Shown one piece after another: positions 51,472 through 60,638 of a stretch of DNA of 64,000 bases; position 1 is the stretch's first letter; the number at the start of each line of letters is the position of its first letter. The DNA is from Pseudomonas cichorii. Its GTDB lineage: Bacteria; Pseudomonadota; Gammaproteobacteria; Pseudomonadales; Pseudomonadaceae. Both the position numbers and the translations under genes were made by a program. The notes below the pieces were generated by a model. That model was given only the letters and a program-made list of their open reading frames with translations, did not search any database and was not told the DNA's origin. The stretch is taken from NCBI RefSeq assembly GCF_015471405.1, contig NZ_BLVZ01000013.1:1-64000 (forward strand), in the 5' to 3' direction.

Positions 51472-53619
51472 TCAGGCAGGTACAGCCTTGGCTTTCGGTT
51501 CTCTATCCCACACTCGATGCTGTGCGATGGCCTTGAAGAACGCATCGTATGAGCCGTCTTGTACGACCAGCAATCCAGCGTCTTGATCCAGATGCAGCAA
51601 ATCCGGTAATGCCTTGGCATCGCTGGATACCGCGATGGCCTTGAGGTGCTTGTAAGCCTCCAGCACGTAATGCAAGGCAACCCCATCGGTGCTCAAGGCT
51701 TTTATCGAGTCCTTGCCGCCGGGGATGAACACTGCATCGAACGCCACCGATGGCAGTCCTTCCATAGACGCATCCACCGGCAGACTCTTGCCGTCGGCGG
51801 TCACCACGGGGGCAGAAGTCGGCCCCAATACCTTGCCGTGAGCACCTTCGGCTTGCAGTGCGGCTTTCATGGCCTCGACAGCTTTTCCGTCCACGCCATT
51901 GGCCACCAGTATTGCGACCTTGCGCGATGCGATGTCGCCGGATAGCAGATTGGCCTGGCTCAATGCAGGTGACTGTTTGACAGACGAGGATCTGGCGGCC
52001 ACAGTCCCGGCCTTTGGCGCTGGCAGCCCCAGATTCTGTGCCACGCGGCTGGCCAGCTCCAGGTCGATATTGGCCAGAATCTCGTTCACCGTCCGGGCGC
52101 GGATATGCTCACGCTCAACCTTGCCCAACTCGAAGCTGTAAGCCGAGATGATGTGTTCTTTCTCGTGTGTGCTCATGCTCTGAAAGAACAGCGTGGCCTG
52201 TGAAAAATGATCCCCGAAGGACTCGCTGCGCTCGCGTATCTTGTGGGCGTCGATGCGCTCCGGATACGACTCGAAACCGCCGTCCACCGCAGCGGCAGGC
52301 GTTTCTTTCGGCCAGCCGCCATCAATGGAGTTCGGTTCGTAGGATGTCCGCCCCTTGTTGATCGTCATGCGATGCTGCGCATCACGCTGCCCGTTATGGT
52401 TGGGCGAAACCGGGCGGTTGATCGGAATTTCGTGGAAGTTCGGACCGCCCAGGCGACTGATCTGGGTATCGGTATAGGAAAACAGTCGACCCTGCAGCAG
52501 CGGGTCATTGGAGAAATCGATGCCGGGCACGATATGCCCAGGGCAGAACGCAACCTGTTCGGTCTCGGCAAAGAAGTTGTCCGGGTTGCGGTTGAGCACC
52601 ATCTTGCCCAGTGGCGTCACCGGTACCAGCTCTTCGGGAATGATCTTGGTGGGGTCCAGCAGATCGAAGTCGAAGGCATGTTCATCCTCTTCGGCCACGA
52701 TCTGTACGCCTAACTCCCACTCGGGGTAATCGCCCGTTTCAATGGATTCCCACAGGTCTCGGCGATGATAGTCGGTGTCCTTGCCCGCCAGTTTCTGGGC
52801 CTCGTCCCACACCAGGGAGCAGACGCCGTACTTGGGTTTCCAGTGAAACTTCACGAAGGTCGACTTGCCCTCGGTATTGATCAGGCGAAAGGTGTGGACA
52901 CCGAAGCCTTGCATGGTGCGCAGGCTTTTCGGGATGGCGCGATCGGACATGGTCCACAGCACCATATGCGCCGACTCAGGAACCAGCGACACAAAATCCC
53001 AGAAGGTGTCATGAGCCGAGCCCCCGGTCGGGATTTCGTTGTGAGGTTCGGGTTTTACCGCATGCACGAAGTCAGGAAACTTGATCGCATCCTGAATGAA
53101 AAACACCGGCATGTTATTGCCGACCAGATCGAAGTTGCCTTCGTCGGTGTAGAACTTGACCGCAAAGCCGCGAACATCCCGTACCGTATCCCCCGAGCCC
53201 CTTGGCCCCTGCACGGTGGAGAAGCGCACGAATACCGGGGTTTTCTTGCCAGGATCGCGAAGGAAGCCGGCCTTGCTCAAGGTGGCGTGATCGTCATAGC
53301 TCTGGAAGTAGCCATGTGCGGCCGTACCTCGCGCATGAACGATTCGCTCCGGGATGCGTTCATGGTCAAAGTGGGTGATTTTTTCGCGCATGATGAAGTC
53401 TTCCAGCAACGAAGGACCTCTGCTGCCTGCCTTGAGCGTGTTCTGATTGTCGGCGATCTTGACGCCCTGATTGGTGCGCAGCGCCTGCTCCGTGGCATCG
53501 GAGCGAAACGGCTCAAGGTTTTCCAGTTTTTCGTTGGTATTGCTTCGGTCAAGAGTGTCTGTTCCTGCCAGTTCGCTTTTCGGCGTAGAGGTAAGGGGTG
53601 GTTTTCTCGGGGTAGACAT
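51472..53619 (-). CDS. katE: Large-subunit catalase HPII
   Basis: KatE dismutates H2O2. At 715 residues it is a clade II large-subunit catalase with an N-terminal extension (about 1-75), the catalytic core with active His near 95 (ERIVHARG), Arg/Ser/Asn-containing VRFSTVQGPRGSGDT and DLVGNNMPVFFIQD, heme-ligand segment RLFSYTDTQISRLGG, and a C-terminal class I glutamine-amidotransferase (DJ-1/PfpI)-like domain (about 565-715; VAILVANGVDG). Divergent from metN across a 312-bp spacer that contains a hairpin near its promoter. Confidence 0.95.
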   Translation of the reverse strand: MSTPRKPPLTSTPKSELAGTDTLDRSNTNEKLENLEPFRSDATEQALRTNQGVKIADNQNTLKAGSRGPSLLEDFIMREKITHFDHERIPERIVHARGTAAHGYFQSYDDHATLSKAGFLRDPGKKTPVFVRFSTVQGPRGSGDTVRDVRGFAVKFYTDEGNFDLVGNNMPVFFIQDAIKFPDFVHAVKPEPHNEIPTGGSAHDTFWDFVSLVPESAHMVLWTMSDRAIPKSLRTMQGFGVHTFRLINTEGKSTFVKFHWKPKYGVCSLVWDEAQKLAGKDTDYHRRDLWESIETGDYPEWELGVQIVAEEDEHAFDFDLLDPTKIIPEELVPVTPLGKMVLNRNPDNFFAETEQVAFCPGHIVPGIDFSNDPLLQGRLFSYTDTQISRLGGPNFHEIPINRPVSPNHNGQRDAQHRMTINKGRTSYEPNSIDGGWPKETPAAAVDGGFESYPERIDAHKIRERSESFGDHFSQATLFFQSMSTHEKEHIISAYSFELGKVEREHIRARTVNEILANIDLELASRVAQNLGLPAPKAGTVAARSSSVKQSPALSQANLLSGDIASRKVAILVANGVDGKAVEAMKAALQAEGAHGKVLGPTSAPVVTADGKSLPVDASMEGLPSVAFDAVFIPGGKDSIKALSTDGVALHYVLEAYKHLKAIAVSSDAKALPDLLHLDQDAGLLVVQDGSYDAFFKAIAQHRVWDREPKAKAVPA

Positions 53620-53931
53620 CAGACATGCTCCTCATTCTCTGGCCCGGCTTTCATGTCAGGCTCTATGATTCAACTCCCTTGGCAAGCCAAGGGAATCACG
53701 GCGTTAAAGGAGTGACCCGTCTGGAAAAGTGCCGTTCATTAAATTTTCCGGCCATTGGCACCACCGGTCGCGTTATGCCAATTGAGCATGTGTGCTGGCA
53801 AATAAATGCTAAGCAGTGCTGTGCGGACAGGCTAAAATGCGCGCCCGGCTTACCCCGCCGAGGTAACGAAGCAAGTGGCTGCCCCAGGTCACTGCGCTGA
53901 TTTTTTAACGCGCCCCCACAAGGTTCGCTCC
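53620..53931. other. 312-bp divergent spacer between katE and metN
   Basis: No gene is seen. It contains an 8-base inverted repeat TCCCTTGG (53675-53682) / CCAAGGGA (53687-53694) 55 bases upstream of katE that could be an operator or a leader hairpin. On the metN side a loose TTGAGC / AATGCT pair with about 17-bp spacing is present near 53780-53810. No S-box or other methionine riboswitch is recognisable. Confidence 0.4.
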
Positions 53932-54939
53932 GTGATCGAGTTTCATAACGTCCACAAAACCTATCGGGTTGCAGGCAAGGATATTCCGGCTCTGCATCCC
54001 ACCAGCCTGCGTGTCGAAGACGGCCAGGTATTCGGCCTGATCGGCCATTCCGGCGCGGGCAAAAGTACCTTGCTGCGCCTGATCAACCGCCTTGAAACCC
54101 CGAGTGGCGGGCAGATCGTGGTTGACGACGAAGATGTCACGGCACTCGACGCCAACGGCCTTCGGCGTTTCCGTCAGCAGGTCGGGATGATTTTTCAGCA
54201 CTTCAATCTGCTGGCTTCCAAGACCGTGGCCGACAACGTGGCCATGCCGCTGACACTTGCGGGCGACCTGTCCCGTGAGCTGATCGACAAGCGTGTCGCC
54301 GAGCTGCTGGAGCGGGTCGGACTGTCTGCCCATGCCAGGAAATACCCGGCGCAATTGTCCGGCGGACAAAAGCAGCGTGTCGGCATTGCCCGCGCCCTGG
54401 CGACCAAGCCAAAGATTTTGCTGTGCGATGAAGCCACCAGCGCTCTGGACCCACAGACCACTGCGTCGGTCTTGCAGCTGTTGGCCGAGATCAATCGAGA
54501 GCTGAAACTGACCATCGTGCTCATCACCCATGAAATGGACGTGATTCGCCGTGTCTGCGATCAGGTGGCCGTGATGGACGCCGGTGTGATTGTCGAACAG
54601 GGCAATGTGGCCGACGTGTTCCTGCATCCGCAGCACCCGACCACCAAGCGTTTCGTGCAGGAGCATGAGCAGATCGACGAGAACGAGCAGCGTGACGATT
54701 TTGCTCATGTTCAGGGTCGTATCGTGCGCCTGACCTTCCAGGGCGAATCGACTTACGCGCCATTGCTGGGCACGGTCGCTCGGGAAACCGGCGTGGATTA
54801 CAGCATCCTGGCGGGCCGTATCGACCGCATCAAGGACACACCTTATGGTCAACTGACGCTGGCCATTACCGGCGGCGACATTGACGCCGCTTTCGCTCGC
54901 TTCACCGCCGCTGACGTTCACATGGAGGTGCTGCGCTGA
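53932..54939 (+). CDS. metN: Methionine ABC transporter ATP-binding protein MetN
   Basis: MetN energises D/L-methionine import. The start is GTG 53932 (MIEFHNVHKTYRVAGK), giving 335 residues; the upstream ATG frame from 53875 is not conserved. Walker A GHSGAGKST (38-46), signature LSGGQKQRV and Walker B ILLCDEATSALDP are present, followed by a C-terminal NIL/ACT-like domain that binds methionine for feedback inhibition of transport (LTFQGESTYAPLLG). Its stop overlaps metI by one base. Confidence 0.95.
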   Translation: MIEFHNVHKTYRVAGKDIPALHPTSLRVEDGQVFGLIGHSGAGKSTLLRLINRLETPSGGQIVVDDEDVTALDANGLRRFRQQVGMIFQHFNLLASKTVADNVAMPLTLAGDLSRELIDKRVAELLERVGLSAHARKYPAQLSGGQKQRVGIARALATKPKILLCDEATSALDPQTTASVLQLLAEINRELKLTIVLITHEMDVIRRVCDQVAVMDAGVIVEQGNVADVFLHPQHPTTKRFVQEHEQIDENEQRDDFAHVQGRIVRLTFQGESTYAPLLGTVARETGVDYSILAGRIDRIKDTPYGQLTLAITGGDIDAAFARFTAADVHMEVLR

Positions 54940-55613
54940 TGGACGCTTTCCTGAATCTGTTTTCCAACGTCGACTGGTATGAAATCTGGGTCGCCACGGG
55001 CGATACCCTGATCATGCTCAGTGTTTCGCTGGGCTTCACCATCTTGCTGGGCCTGCCTCTGGGCGTGCTGATGTTCCTGACCTCGCCTCGCCAGTTGCTG
55101 GAACACAAGCAGCTGTATGCGACGGTCGGGCTGATCGTCAACATGCTGCGCGCCCTGCCCTTCATCATCCTGTTGATCGTGATGATGCCGCTGACCGAAG
55201 TCATCACCGGCACATCGCTGGGTATTCTCGGTACGCTGCCGCCGCTGATTGCCGGTGCCACGCCGTTCTTCGCCCGTCTGGTGGAAACCGCCCTGCGTGA
55301 AGTGGACAAAGGCATCATCGAAGCGACCCAGGCCATGGGTGCCACGACCCGGCAGATCATCGTCAAGGCATTGTTGCCCGAAGCGCGCCCCGGCATTCTG
55401 GCGGCCATTACCGTGACCGCCATTGCGCTGGTGTCCTTCACTGCCATGGCCGGCGCCGTGGGTGCTGGCGGACTGGGTGACCTTGCGATCCGCTATGGTT
55501 ATCAGCGTTTCCAGAACGACGTGATGTTCGTGACGGTCGTACTGCTGCTGGTGCTGGTGCAGATACTGCAAACCGTCGGCGACAAGCTGGTTGCCCATTT
55601 CACCCATCGTTAA
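54939..55613 (+). CDS. metI: Methionine ABC transporter permease MetI
   Basis: MetI is the homodimeric membrane domain of the methionine importer. The 224-residue protein has five or six hydrophobic segments and the EAA coupling loop (IIEATQAMGATTRQIIVKALLPEARPG, written in part as EATQAMGATTRQI). It begins within the metN stop (TGATG) and is followed by metQ after 55 bp. Confidence 0.95.
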   Translation: MDAFLNLFSNVDWYEIWVATGDTLIMLSVSLGFTILLGLPLGVLMFLTSPRQLLEHKQLYATVGLIVNMLRALPFIILLIVMMPLTEVITGTSLGILGTLPPLIAGATPFFARLVETALREVDKGIIEATQAMGATTRQIIVKALLPEARPGILAAITVTAIALVSFTAMAGAVGAGGLGDLAIRYGYQRFQNDVMFVTVVLLLVLVQILQTVGDKLVAHFTHR

Positions 55614-55668
55614 CCGAATTTGTTGGTAAGGGCCTGCTTGGTGCGGGCCTCATAAAAGGAGCTGTTGC

Positions 55669-56442
55669 ATGAAAAAACTTTTGGCCGTATTTGCCGCCGT
55701 TACAGCATTGTCTGCGCAGGCCAACGAAACCCTGAGTATCGCCGCGACTGCTGTACCGCAGGCCGAGATTCTGGAGTTCATCAAGCCAACACTGGCCAAG
55801 GAAGGCGTAGACCTGAAAATCAAGGTTTTCACCGACTACATCCAGCCGAACGTACAGGTTGCCGAAAAGCGCCTGGACGCCAACTTCTTCCAGCACCAGC
55901 CGTACCTGGATGAGTTCAACAAGGGTAAAGGCACCGATCTGGTTACCGTTGCCAAGGTTCACGTAGAACCGTTCGGCGCTTACTCCGACAAGTTCAAGAA
56001 ACTGGAAGACCTGCCAAACGGCGCAACCGTCGCGCTGCCAAACGATGCCACCAACGAAGGCCGTGCTTTCCTGTTGCTGGCCAAGGCCGGTCTGATCACC
56101 CTCAAGGACCCGACCAGCATCCTGGCTACGCCTAAAGACGTTGCGAACAACCCGAAAAACCTGAAGTTCCGCGAGCTGGAAGCTGCAACCCTGCCGCGCG
56201 TGCTGACCCAGGTCGATCTGGCGCTGATCAACACCAACTACGCGCTGGGCGCCAAGCTTGATCCAACCAAGGATGCACTGGTGATCGAAGGTGCTGAATC
56301 GCCTTACGCCAACATTCTGGTTGCCCGTCCGGACAACAAGGATTCGGACGCCATCAAGAAACTGGCTGCTGCGCTGAACACTCCTGAAGTGAAAGCGTTC
56401 CTGGTCGAGAAGTACAAAGGCGCTGTGGTTCCGGCGTTCTGA
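55669..56442 (+). CDS. metQ: Methionine ABC transporter substrate-binding protein MetQ
   Basis: MetQ captures methionine for MetNI. The 257-residue precursor has a signal peptide (MKKLLAVFAAVTALSAQA) and the NlpA-family core with IKVFTDYIQPNVQVAEKRLDANFFQHQPYLDEFN region (about 42-80). The signal peptide lacks a lipobox cysteine, so it is predicted to be a soluble periplasmic protein, unlike E. coli MetQ, which is lipid-anchored. Last gene of metN-metI-metQ; a REP hairpin follows ten bases after its stop. Confidence 0.94.
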   Translation: MKKLLAVFAAVTALSAQANETLSIAATAVPQAEILEFIKPTLAKEGVDLKIKVFTDYIQPNVQVAEKRLDANFFQHQPYLDEFNKGKGTDLVTVAKVHVEPFGAYSDKFKKLEDLPNGATVALPNDATNEGRAFLLLAKAGLITLKDPTSILATPKDVANNPKNLKFRELEAATLPRVLTQVDLALINTNYALGAKLDPTKDALVIEGAESPYANILVARPDNKDSDAIKKLAAALNTPEVKAFLVEKYKGAVVPAF

Positions 56443-56451
56443 TAAAACCGC

Positions 56452-56493
56452 GTAGGAGCGAATCGGGCGGAGCGCCGCCCGATTCGCTCCTAC
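56452..56493. repeat. REP hairpin between metQ and sco
   Basis: Perfect 19-base arms (56452-56470 and 56475-56493) around a 4-base loop, beginning GTAGGAGCGAATCGGGCG. It lies between two convergent genes and includes the TAG stop of the minus-strand sco gene (56490-56492). A strong bidirectional terminator-like structure. Confidence 0.9.
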
Positions 56494-57125
56494 TGGTTTC
56501 TCTGCAACAACCCTGGCAATTGCACCACCAGCTTCTGGCTGCTCAACGGTGCACGAATGAAGCCCCGCTGAGTGCCGTCCGGCCCCAGCAGTGCCAGGTT
56601 CCCGCTGTGGTCAACGGTGTAGTTCGGCTTGCTGGTATCGGCAGGAATGAACGGAATGCTCACCGCATTGGCCAGCCTCTGAAGATCCGCCACCGAAGTG
56701 GTGAGCCCGATGAATTCCTTGTCGAAATAACCCAGGTATTGCTTGAGCTGTTGCGGCGTGTCGCGATTCGGGTCGACGCTGATCAGCACCACGCGCAAGT
56801 TACCGACGACGTCCTTGGGCAGTTCGCTCTTGATCTGGCGGATCTGCGCCAGCGTGGTCGGGCAGATGTCCGGGCAGAAGGTGTAACCGAAGAACAGCAG
56901 CGTCCACTTGTCCTTCAACTGATTGATGGCTACCGAGCCGCCGTTCTGGTCGATCATCCTCAGGTCAGGCAGGTTGCGGCTTTGCGGCAGCAGGATAATG
57001 CCCGCATCGATCAGGGCAGTCTGATCGGCTGCGCCTTTGCCGGACAGCACGCGATTGAAGGTCAGGCCCAGGATCAAGGCCACGATGGCGACGAGGATGA
57101 ATACGGTTTTCTGGGTTCGAGTCAT
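56490..57125 (-). CDS. SCO family copper chaperone (SenC)
   Basis: Sco proteins deliver copper to the CuA centre of cytochrome oxidase. ATG 57125 (MTRTQKTVFILVAIVALI) gives 211 residues with an N-terminal membrane anchor (about 7-24) and a thioredoxin fold in the periplasm. The copper ligands C84 and C88 (FCPDICPT) and the later His in VDHSGNLALLG are intact. Its ATG overlaps the cyoE stop by four bases; last gene of the oxidase cluster. A longer frame to 57284 lacks any signal. Confidence 0.94.
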   Translation of the reverse strand: MTRTQKTVFILVAIVALILGLTFNRVLSGKGAADQTALIDAGIILLPQSRNLPDLRMIDQNGGSVAINQLKDKWTLLFFGYTFCPDICPTTLAQIRQIKSELPKDVVGNLRVVLISVDPNRDTPQQLKQYLGYFDKEFIGLTTSVADLQRLANAVSIPFIPADTSKPNYTVDHSGNLALLGPDGTQRGFIRAPLSSQKLVVQLPGLLQRNQ

Positions 57126-58015
57126 GGTTTCAACAGTAGGTAGTGATCTGCGAGCAGGGCAATGAACAGCAGGAACAAGTAATGGATAGAGTACTTGAAG
57201 GTGTCGATTGCCACGTGCGGTCGAGTGCCACGGTACAGCACCCGGCTCCAGTGCAGGAAGCGCAAACCCAGTATCAATGCACAAAACAGGTACGTCAGGC
57301 CGCTCATGTGAATCACGTAGGGCAGCAGACTGACCGCGAACAGGATGCAGGTATACAGCACGATATGCACCTTGGTGTACTGCTCGCCATGGGTGATCGG
57401 CAGCATCGGGATATCGGCCTTGGCATATTCGGCCTTGCGATGAATGGCCAGAGCCCAGAAGTGCGGCGGGGTCCAGGCGAAGATGATCAGCACCAGCAAC
57501 AGGGGTTCGGCGGTAACCTGCCCGGTAACCGCCACCCAGCCCAGCAAGGGTGGCGCAGCCCCGGCCAGCCCGCCGATGACAATGTTCTGTGGTGTGGCGC
57601 GTTTCAGAAAGCCGGTGTAGATCACGGCATAGCCGATCAACGACGCCAGGGTCAGCCAGGCGGTCAGCGGATTAGTGAATGCCAGCAGCAGAAACTGCCC
57701 GAGAAGCGTCAGCAGCAAGGCAAGGATCAAAGCGTTTTCCGGTGCGATCCGCCCTTGGGCAACCGGTCGTTTATGCGTGCGGGCCATCAGCGCATCGATA
57801 TGGCGGTCCAGCACATGATTGATGACTGCCGCACTGCCTGCACACAGCCCTATCCCCAGATTGCCGAACAGCAGAATCGTCCATGGCACATGGGTGTGGC
57901 TGGATAGCAGCATGCCGACCAGCGAAGTGATCAACATCAACGCCACCACCTTGGGCTTGGTCAGTTCCAGGTAATCACGCCACAACGCCTGACGCTCCTG
58001 GCTCAGTACACTCAT
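57122..58015 (-). CDS. cyoE: Protoheme IX farnesyltransferase (heme O synthase)
   Basis: The enzyme adds a farnesyl chain to heme b to form heme o, the precursor of heme a. Starting at ATG 58015 (MSVLSQERQALWRDYLELTKPKVV) it has 297 residues with about nine membrane segments and the UbiA motif NHVLDRHIDALMARTHKRP. The ATG overlaps the stop of the heme A synthase gene by four bases, linking the two steps of heme a synthesis. Confidence 0.95.
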   Translation of the reverse strand: MSVLSQERQALWRDYLELTKPKVVALMLITSLVGMLLSSHTHVPWTILLFGNLGIGLCAGSAAVINHVLDRHIDALMARTHKRPVAQGRIAPENALILALLLTLLGQFLLLAFTNPLTAWLTLASLIGYAVIYTGFLKRATPQNIVIGGLAGAAPPLLGWVAVTGQVTAEPLLLVLIIFAWTPPHFWALAIHRKAEYAKADIPMLPITHGEQYTKVHIVLYTCILFAVSLLPYVIHMSGLTYLFCALILGLRFLHWSRVLYRGTRPHVAIDTFKYSIHYLFLLFIALLADHYLLLKP

Positions 58016-59058
58016 TGCATCGTGTCCTTCTTCACAGGTAGCACGTTTGCCCACGGGACAGGCAGGCGGACTCGGTCAGGCGTGCGGCGTGTACAAAAAT
58101 TGATCAATGTCAGCGTCAACATCAAACCCGCGCCTCCTGCGTTGTGGGCCAGTGCAACGGGCAAGTGCAAACTTAGCAGCACATTGCCGAACCCCAGGCT
58201 GATCTGTATTCCAAGCGCCAGCACCAGCAGTGTCGCCAGCCCCTTGAGCCTGGCGCGTTTGAGTTGCCAGGCCAGAGTCAGTAATGAGCACGCAACCAGC
58301 ATGGCGCCGACGCGATGGGCCAGATGAATCGCTGTGCGCGCTTCGTTGTCGAGCTTGCCGCCCAGATAATCGGGACCGATATGCTGGGTCAGGTGAAAAC
58401 CATTGGCGAAGTCCGCATCCGGCCACCATTGGCCCTGGCAGGTTGGCCAGTCGGTGCAGGCCAGCGCTGCATAATTGGCACTGACCCAGCCACCCAGGGC
58501 GATCTGTAGCGTGACCAGCATCAGCCCGAGCGCCGCCCAGCGTCTTAAATGGGTGGGCAGTTGGGGCAAGGGCACGAAGGCGCCACTCAGGCGCAGGGTC
58601 AGCAGGAACAGCAGGCTCAAGGTGGCCACACCTCCCAGCAAATGCGCCGTGACCACTTGCGGCCAGAGTTTGAGCGTTACGGTCCACATGCCGAATGCCG
58701 CCTGGACGAAAACCACGCCCAGAAGCAGCAAGGGCAGCTTCAACGGTTGCCCGGCCAGGTGCCGACGCTGCCAGGCCTTTACTGCCAACAGAATAATGGT
58801 CAGGGTCAGCCCGCCTGCGAAATAGCGATGGGTCATCTCGCTCCAGCCTTTCCCCCGGTGCACGGGTGAGTCTGGAAAATGCAGCTGCGCATGAGCCAGT
58901 TGTCGGTCGTTGGCGGGTACGCTGATAAATCCGTAGCAGCCAGGCCAGTCAGGACAACCCAGACCGGCATGGGTCAGTCGTGTGTAAGCACCGAGTAGCA
59001 CCACGAACAACGCCAGCAGCGTGGCAAGCAAGGCGATACGAAATCCGGGTCGGGTCAT
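58012..59058 (-). CDS. ctaA: Heme A synthase (COX15/CtaA)
   Basis: Converts heme o to heme a by oxidising the C8 methyl. The 348-residue protein has eight predicted membrane helices in two four-helix halves with conserved histidines, and the extracytoplasmic cysteine pair in LGCPDWPGCYG and the matching LACTDWPTCQGQWWP in the second half. It sits 12 bp after the preceding 190-residue gene and is coupled to cyoE. Confidence 0.94.
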   Translation of the reverse strand: MTRPGFRIALLATLLALFVVLLGAYTRLTHAGLGCPDWPGCYGFISVPANDRQLAHAQLHFPDSPVHRGKGWSEMTHRYFAGGLTLTIILLAVKAWQRRHLAGQPLKLPLLLLGVVFVQAAFGMWTVTLKLWPQVVTAHLLGGVATLSLLFLLTLRLSGAFVPLPQLPTHLRRWAALGLMLVTLQIALGGWVSANYAALACTDWPTCQGQWWPDADFANGFHLTQHIGPDYLGGKLDNEARTAIHLAHRVGAMLVACSLLTLAWQLKRARLKGLATLLVLALGIQISLGFGNVLLSLHLPVALAHNAGGAGLMLTLTLINFCTRRTPDRVRLPVPWANVLPVKKDTMQ

Positions 59059-59070
59059 GACGACCTCCCT

Positions 59071-59643
59071 TTATCCGATGTTCGACAGTTTCAGCAGTTG
59101 GCGCAGATCGATCAGCAGATCCTTGCCTTTGACCCTGGCGTCATAGCGCAGCACAAGGTTGCCGTGGGGATCGATGATCCACAGTTGCGGCGCATTCAGC
59201 CCGGGGGCAAGTTTCTGATAGCGGGCAAGATCCAGTGGATATCGCTGTAATTGTGGATAGTCCTGCCGAAGTTTCTCGGCATAGTCGTCACTGAGCGGCG
59301 TCGTCGTGGCCAGGGCATGACTGGCGCGGGTTGCATCGCGGCCCAGGCCGATCTGGACCTGCCGCGCCAGATAGACCAGTTGCTGGCAATCGGCATCGCA
59401 TTGCCCAGGCGCGCTGACCAGCAATTGCCAGCGCTGTTCATCGGCCTGTACACCCAGGTCGGCGCGGCTTTGGCCGTTGCCGATCAGCTGGCCGTGATAA
59501 CTGCGGCTGTCCGGTACCCAGAAGTTGAAACGGTACATGCAGGTGGCCAGGATCATTGGCCCGATAGCCACCAGCACCAAGACCAACAGTTGCAGGCGTC
59601 CTCGTCGTTGCTTGCGAAATTCAGATACGCCGACGGTGTTCAT
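59071..59643 (-). CDS. Membrane-anchored Sco-like protein of the oxidase cluster
   Basis: Starting at ATG 59643 (MNTVGVSEFRKQRRGRLQLL) the product has 190 residues: a basic N-terminus, one membrane anchor (about 18-35) and a periplasmic domain. The domain has C82-DAD-C86, the same C-x3-C spacing as the Sco copper site, and a C-terminal PQLWIIDPHGNLVLRYD that resembles the Sco strand preceding its His. I infer a degenerate thioredoxin-fold oxidase assembly factor. Conserved unknowns occupy this position in other pseudomonads. Overlaps the SURF1 gene by 23 bp. Confidence 0.82.
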   Translation of the reverse strand: MNTVGVSEFRKQRRGRLQLLVLVLVAIGPMILATCMYRFNFWVPDSRSYHGQLIGNGQSRADLGVQADEQRWQLLVSAPGQCDADCQQLVYLARQVQIGLGRDATRASHALATTTPLSDDYAEKLRQDYPQLQRYPLDLARYQKLAPGLNAPQLWIIDPHGNLVLRYDARVKGKDLLIDLRQLLKLSNIG

Positions 59644-60355
59644 TATTCTTCTCCCGGTGTTTTCTGCTGCGCCAACCCCGGTACAGACCAAAACCGAGCA
59701 GGGCCGTGGCCAGGGCAAACCATTGCACGGCGTAACCCATATGTTTTTGCGGCTCCATTGCCACCACCGGCCAGTCAGCGCGATAGGCTGCCTCGCCCGG
59801 TTCAAGACGCAGTTCGTGGGGATAACCTTGGCGATCCAGCTCAGCCCAGAGCTTGCCTGGCGTGAAGGCGGTCACCAGCCTGGGCCATGAGTCGCTCAGT
59901 GCATCGGCTTGCAGGTGAAAGCTCTCGCCGTGGGGGACATAGACCCAGGCATTCAGATGCAGCGGCTGGTTTGAGGTGCGGAATACCGGCGGCGTGCGTC
60001 GATCCGGCCAGGGCAGCCAGCCACGATTTATCCACAGCCATAATCCGCTGGGCTGGTCCTGAAATGGCTGGAGCAACTCGACGCCAGCCTTGCCGTCACG
60101 GGTGCTGTTATCGAGCAGCAGGCTGTGGGCCGCATCGAATTGCCCATGCAGTTGCACGCGCCTGTAGGCGGGTTCTTCGAGATCCAGCAAGCGGGCGATA
60201 TCGACGGGCGCAGCCGCACGGTGCCCGGCGTAATGGCCGAGAATCACGCGCTTTTCTTCGGCTCGGTTCAATTGCCAGAAACCGAGCATGACCAGCAGTG
60301 GCAGCACTGCCAGCATCAGCAGTGCAGGCCCCGAACGCAGGATGAAGCGTTTCAT
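59621..60355 (-). CDS. SURF1 family cytochrome oxidase assembly protein
   Basis: SURF1 helps insert heme a into oxidase subunit I. ATG 60355 (MKRFILRSGPALLMLAVL) gives 244 residues with two membrane helices (about 9-27 and 218-236) flanking a periplasmic domain that includes LGFWQLNRAEEK near the first helix and WINRGWLPWPDRR. It sits between DUF2909 and the Sco-like gene; the 3' end overlaps the next gene. Confidence 0.92.
   Translation of the reverse strand: MKRFILRSGPALLMLAVLPLLVMLGFWQLNRAEEKRVILGHYAGHRAAAPVDIARLLDLEEPAYRRVQLHGQFDAAHSLLLDNSTRDGKAGVELLQPFQDQPSGLWLWINRGWLPWPDRRTPPVFRTSNQPLHLNAWVYVPHGESFHLQADALSDSWPRLVTAFTPGKLWAELDRQGYPHELRLEPGEAAYRADWPVVAMEPQKHMGYAVQWFALATALLGFGLYRGWRSRKHREKNNEHRRRI
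60028..60036 (+). promoter_or_regulatory. Isolated perfect DnaA box inside the SURF1 gene
   Basis: TTATCCACA within the SURF1 coding region, the only perfect box after 25 kb in this window. Probably incidental. Confidence 0.3.
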
Positions 60356-60429
60356 CCTGCCGTCCGTTCTGGCCGTAGGGCCATGCCTATACTCCATTGC
60401 ATCATGGCGATTGCTCCTGGAGTTTTCTC

Positions 60430-60633
60430 ATGCTCAAAGCAGCGATTGTTTTTATGTTGGCGGCCACCGTGACCTGCCTGTTCAGCGGCCTGTTCTTTCT
60501 TATCAAGGACGACAACCAGTCGACCCGCCTGCTCAAGGTCCTGGCCCTGCGGGTCATTCTCGCCGCCCTCACCCTGGCGCTGATTACCTGGGGCTTCTAC
60601 AGCGGCCAACTGGTTTCACATGTGAACTGGTGA
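60430..60633 (+). CDS. Twin transmembrane protein (DUF2909)
   Basis: A 67-residue protein starting at ATG 60430 (MLKAAIVFMLAATVTCLFSG) with two transmembrane helices separated by the polar KDDNQSTRLLK. It is the only plus-strand gene in the oxidase cluster, facing coxC and divergent from SURF1, as in other pseudomonads. Role in oxidase biogenesis is suspected from position only. CTCCTGGAG upstream holds a ribosome-binding site. Confidence 0.88.
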   Translation: MLKAAIVFMLAATVTCLFSGLFFLIKDDNQSTRLLKVLALRVILAALTLALITWGFYSGQLVSHVNW

Positions 60634-60638
60634 CCGGC

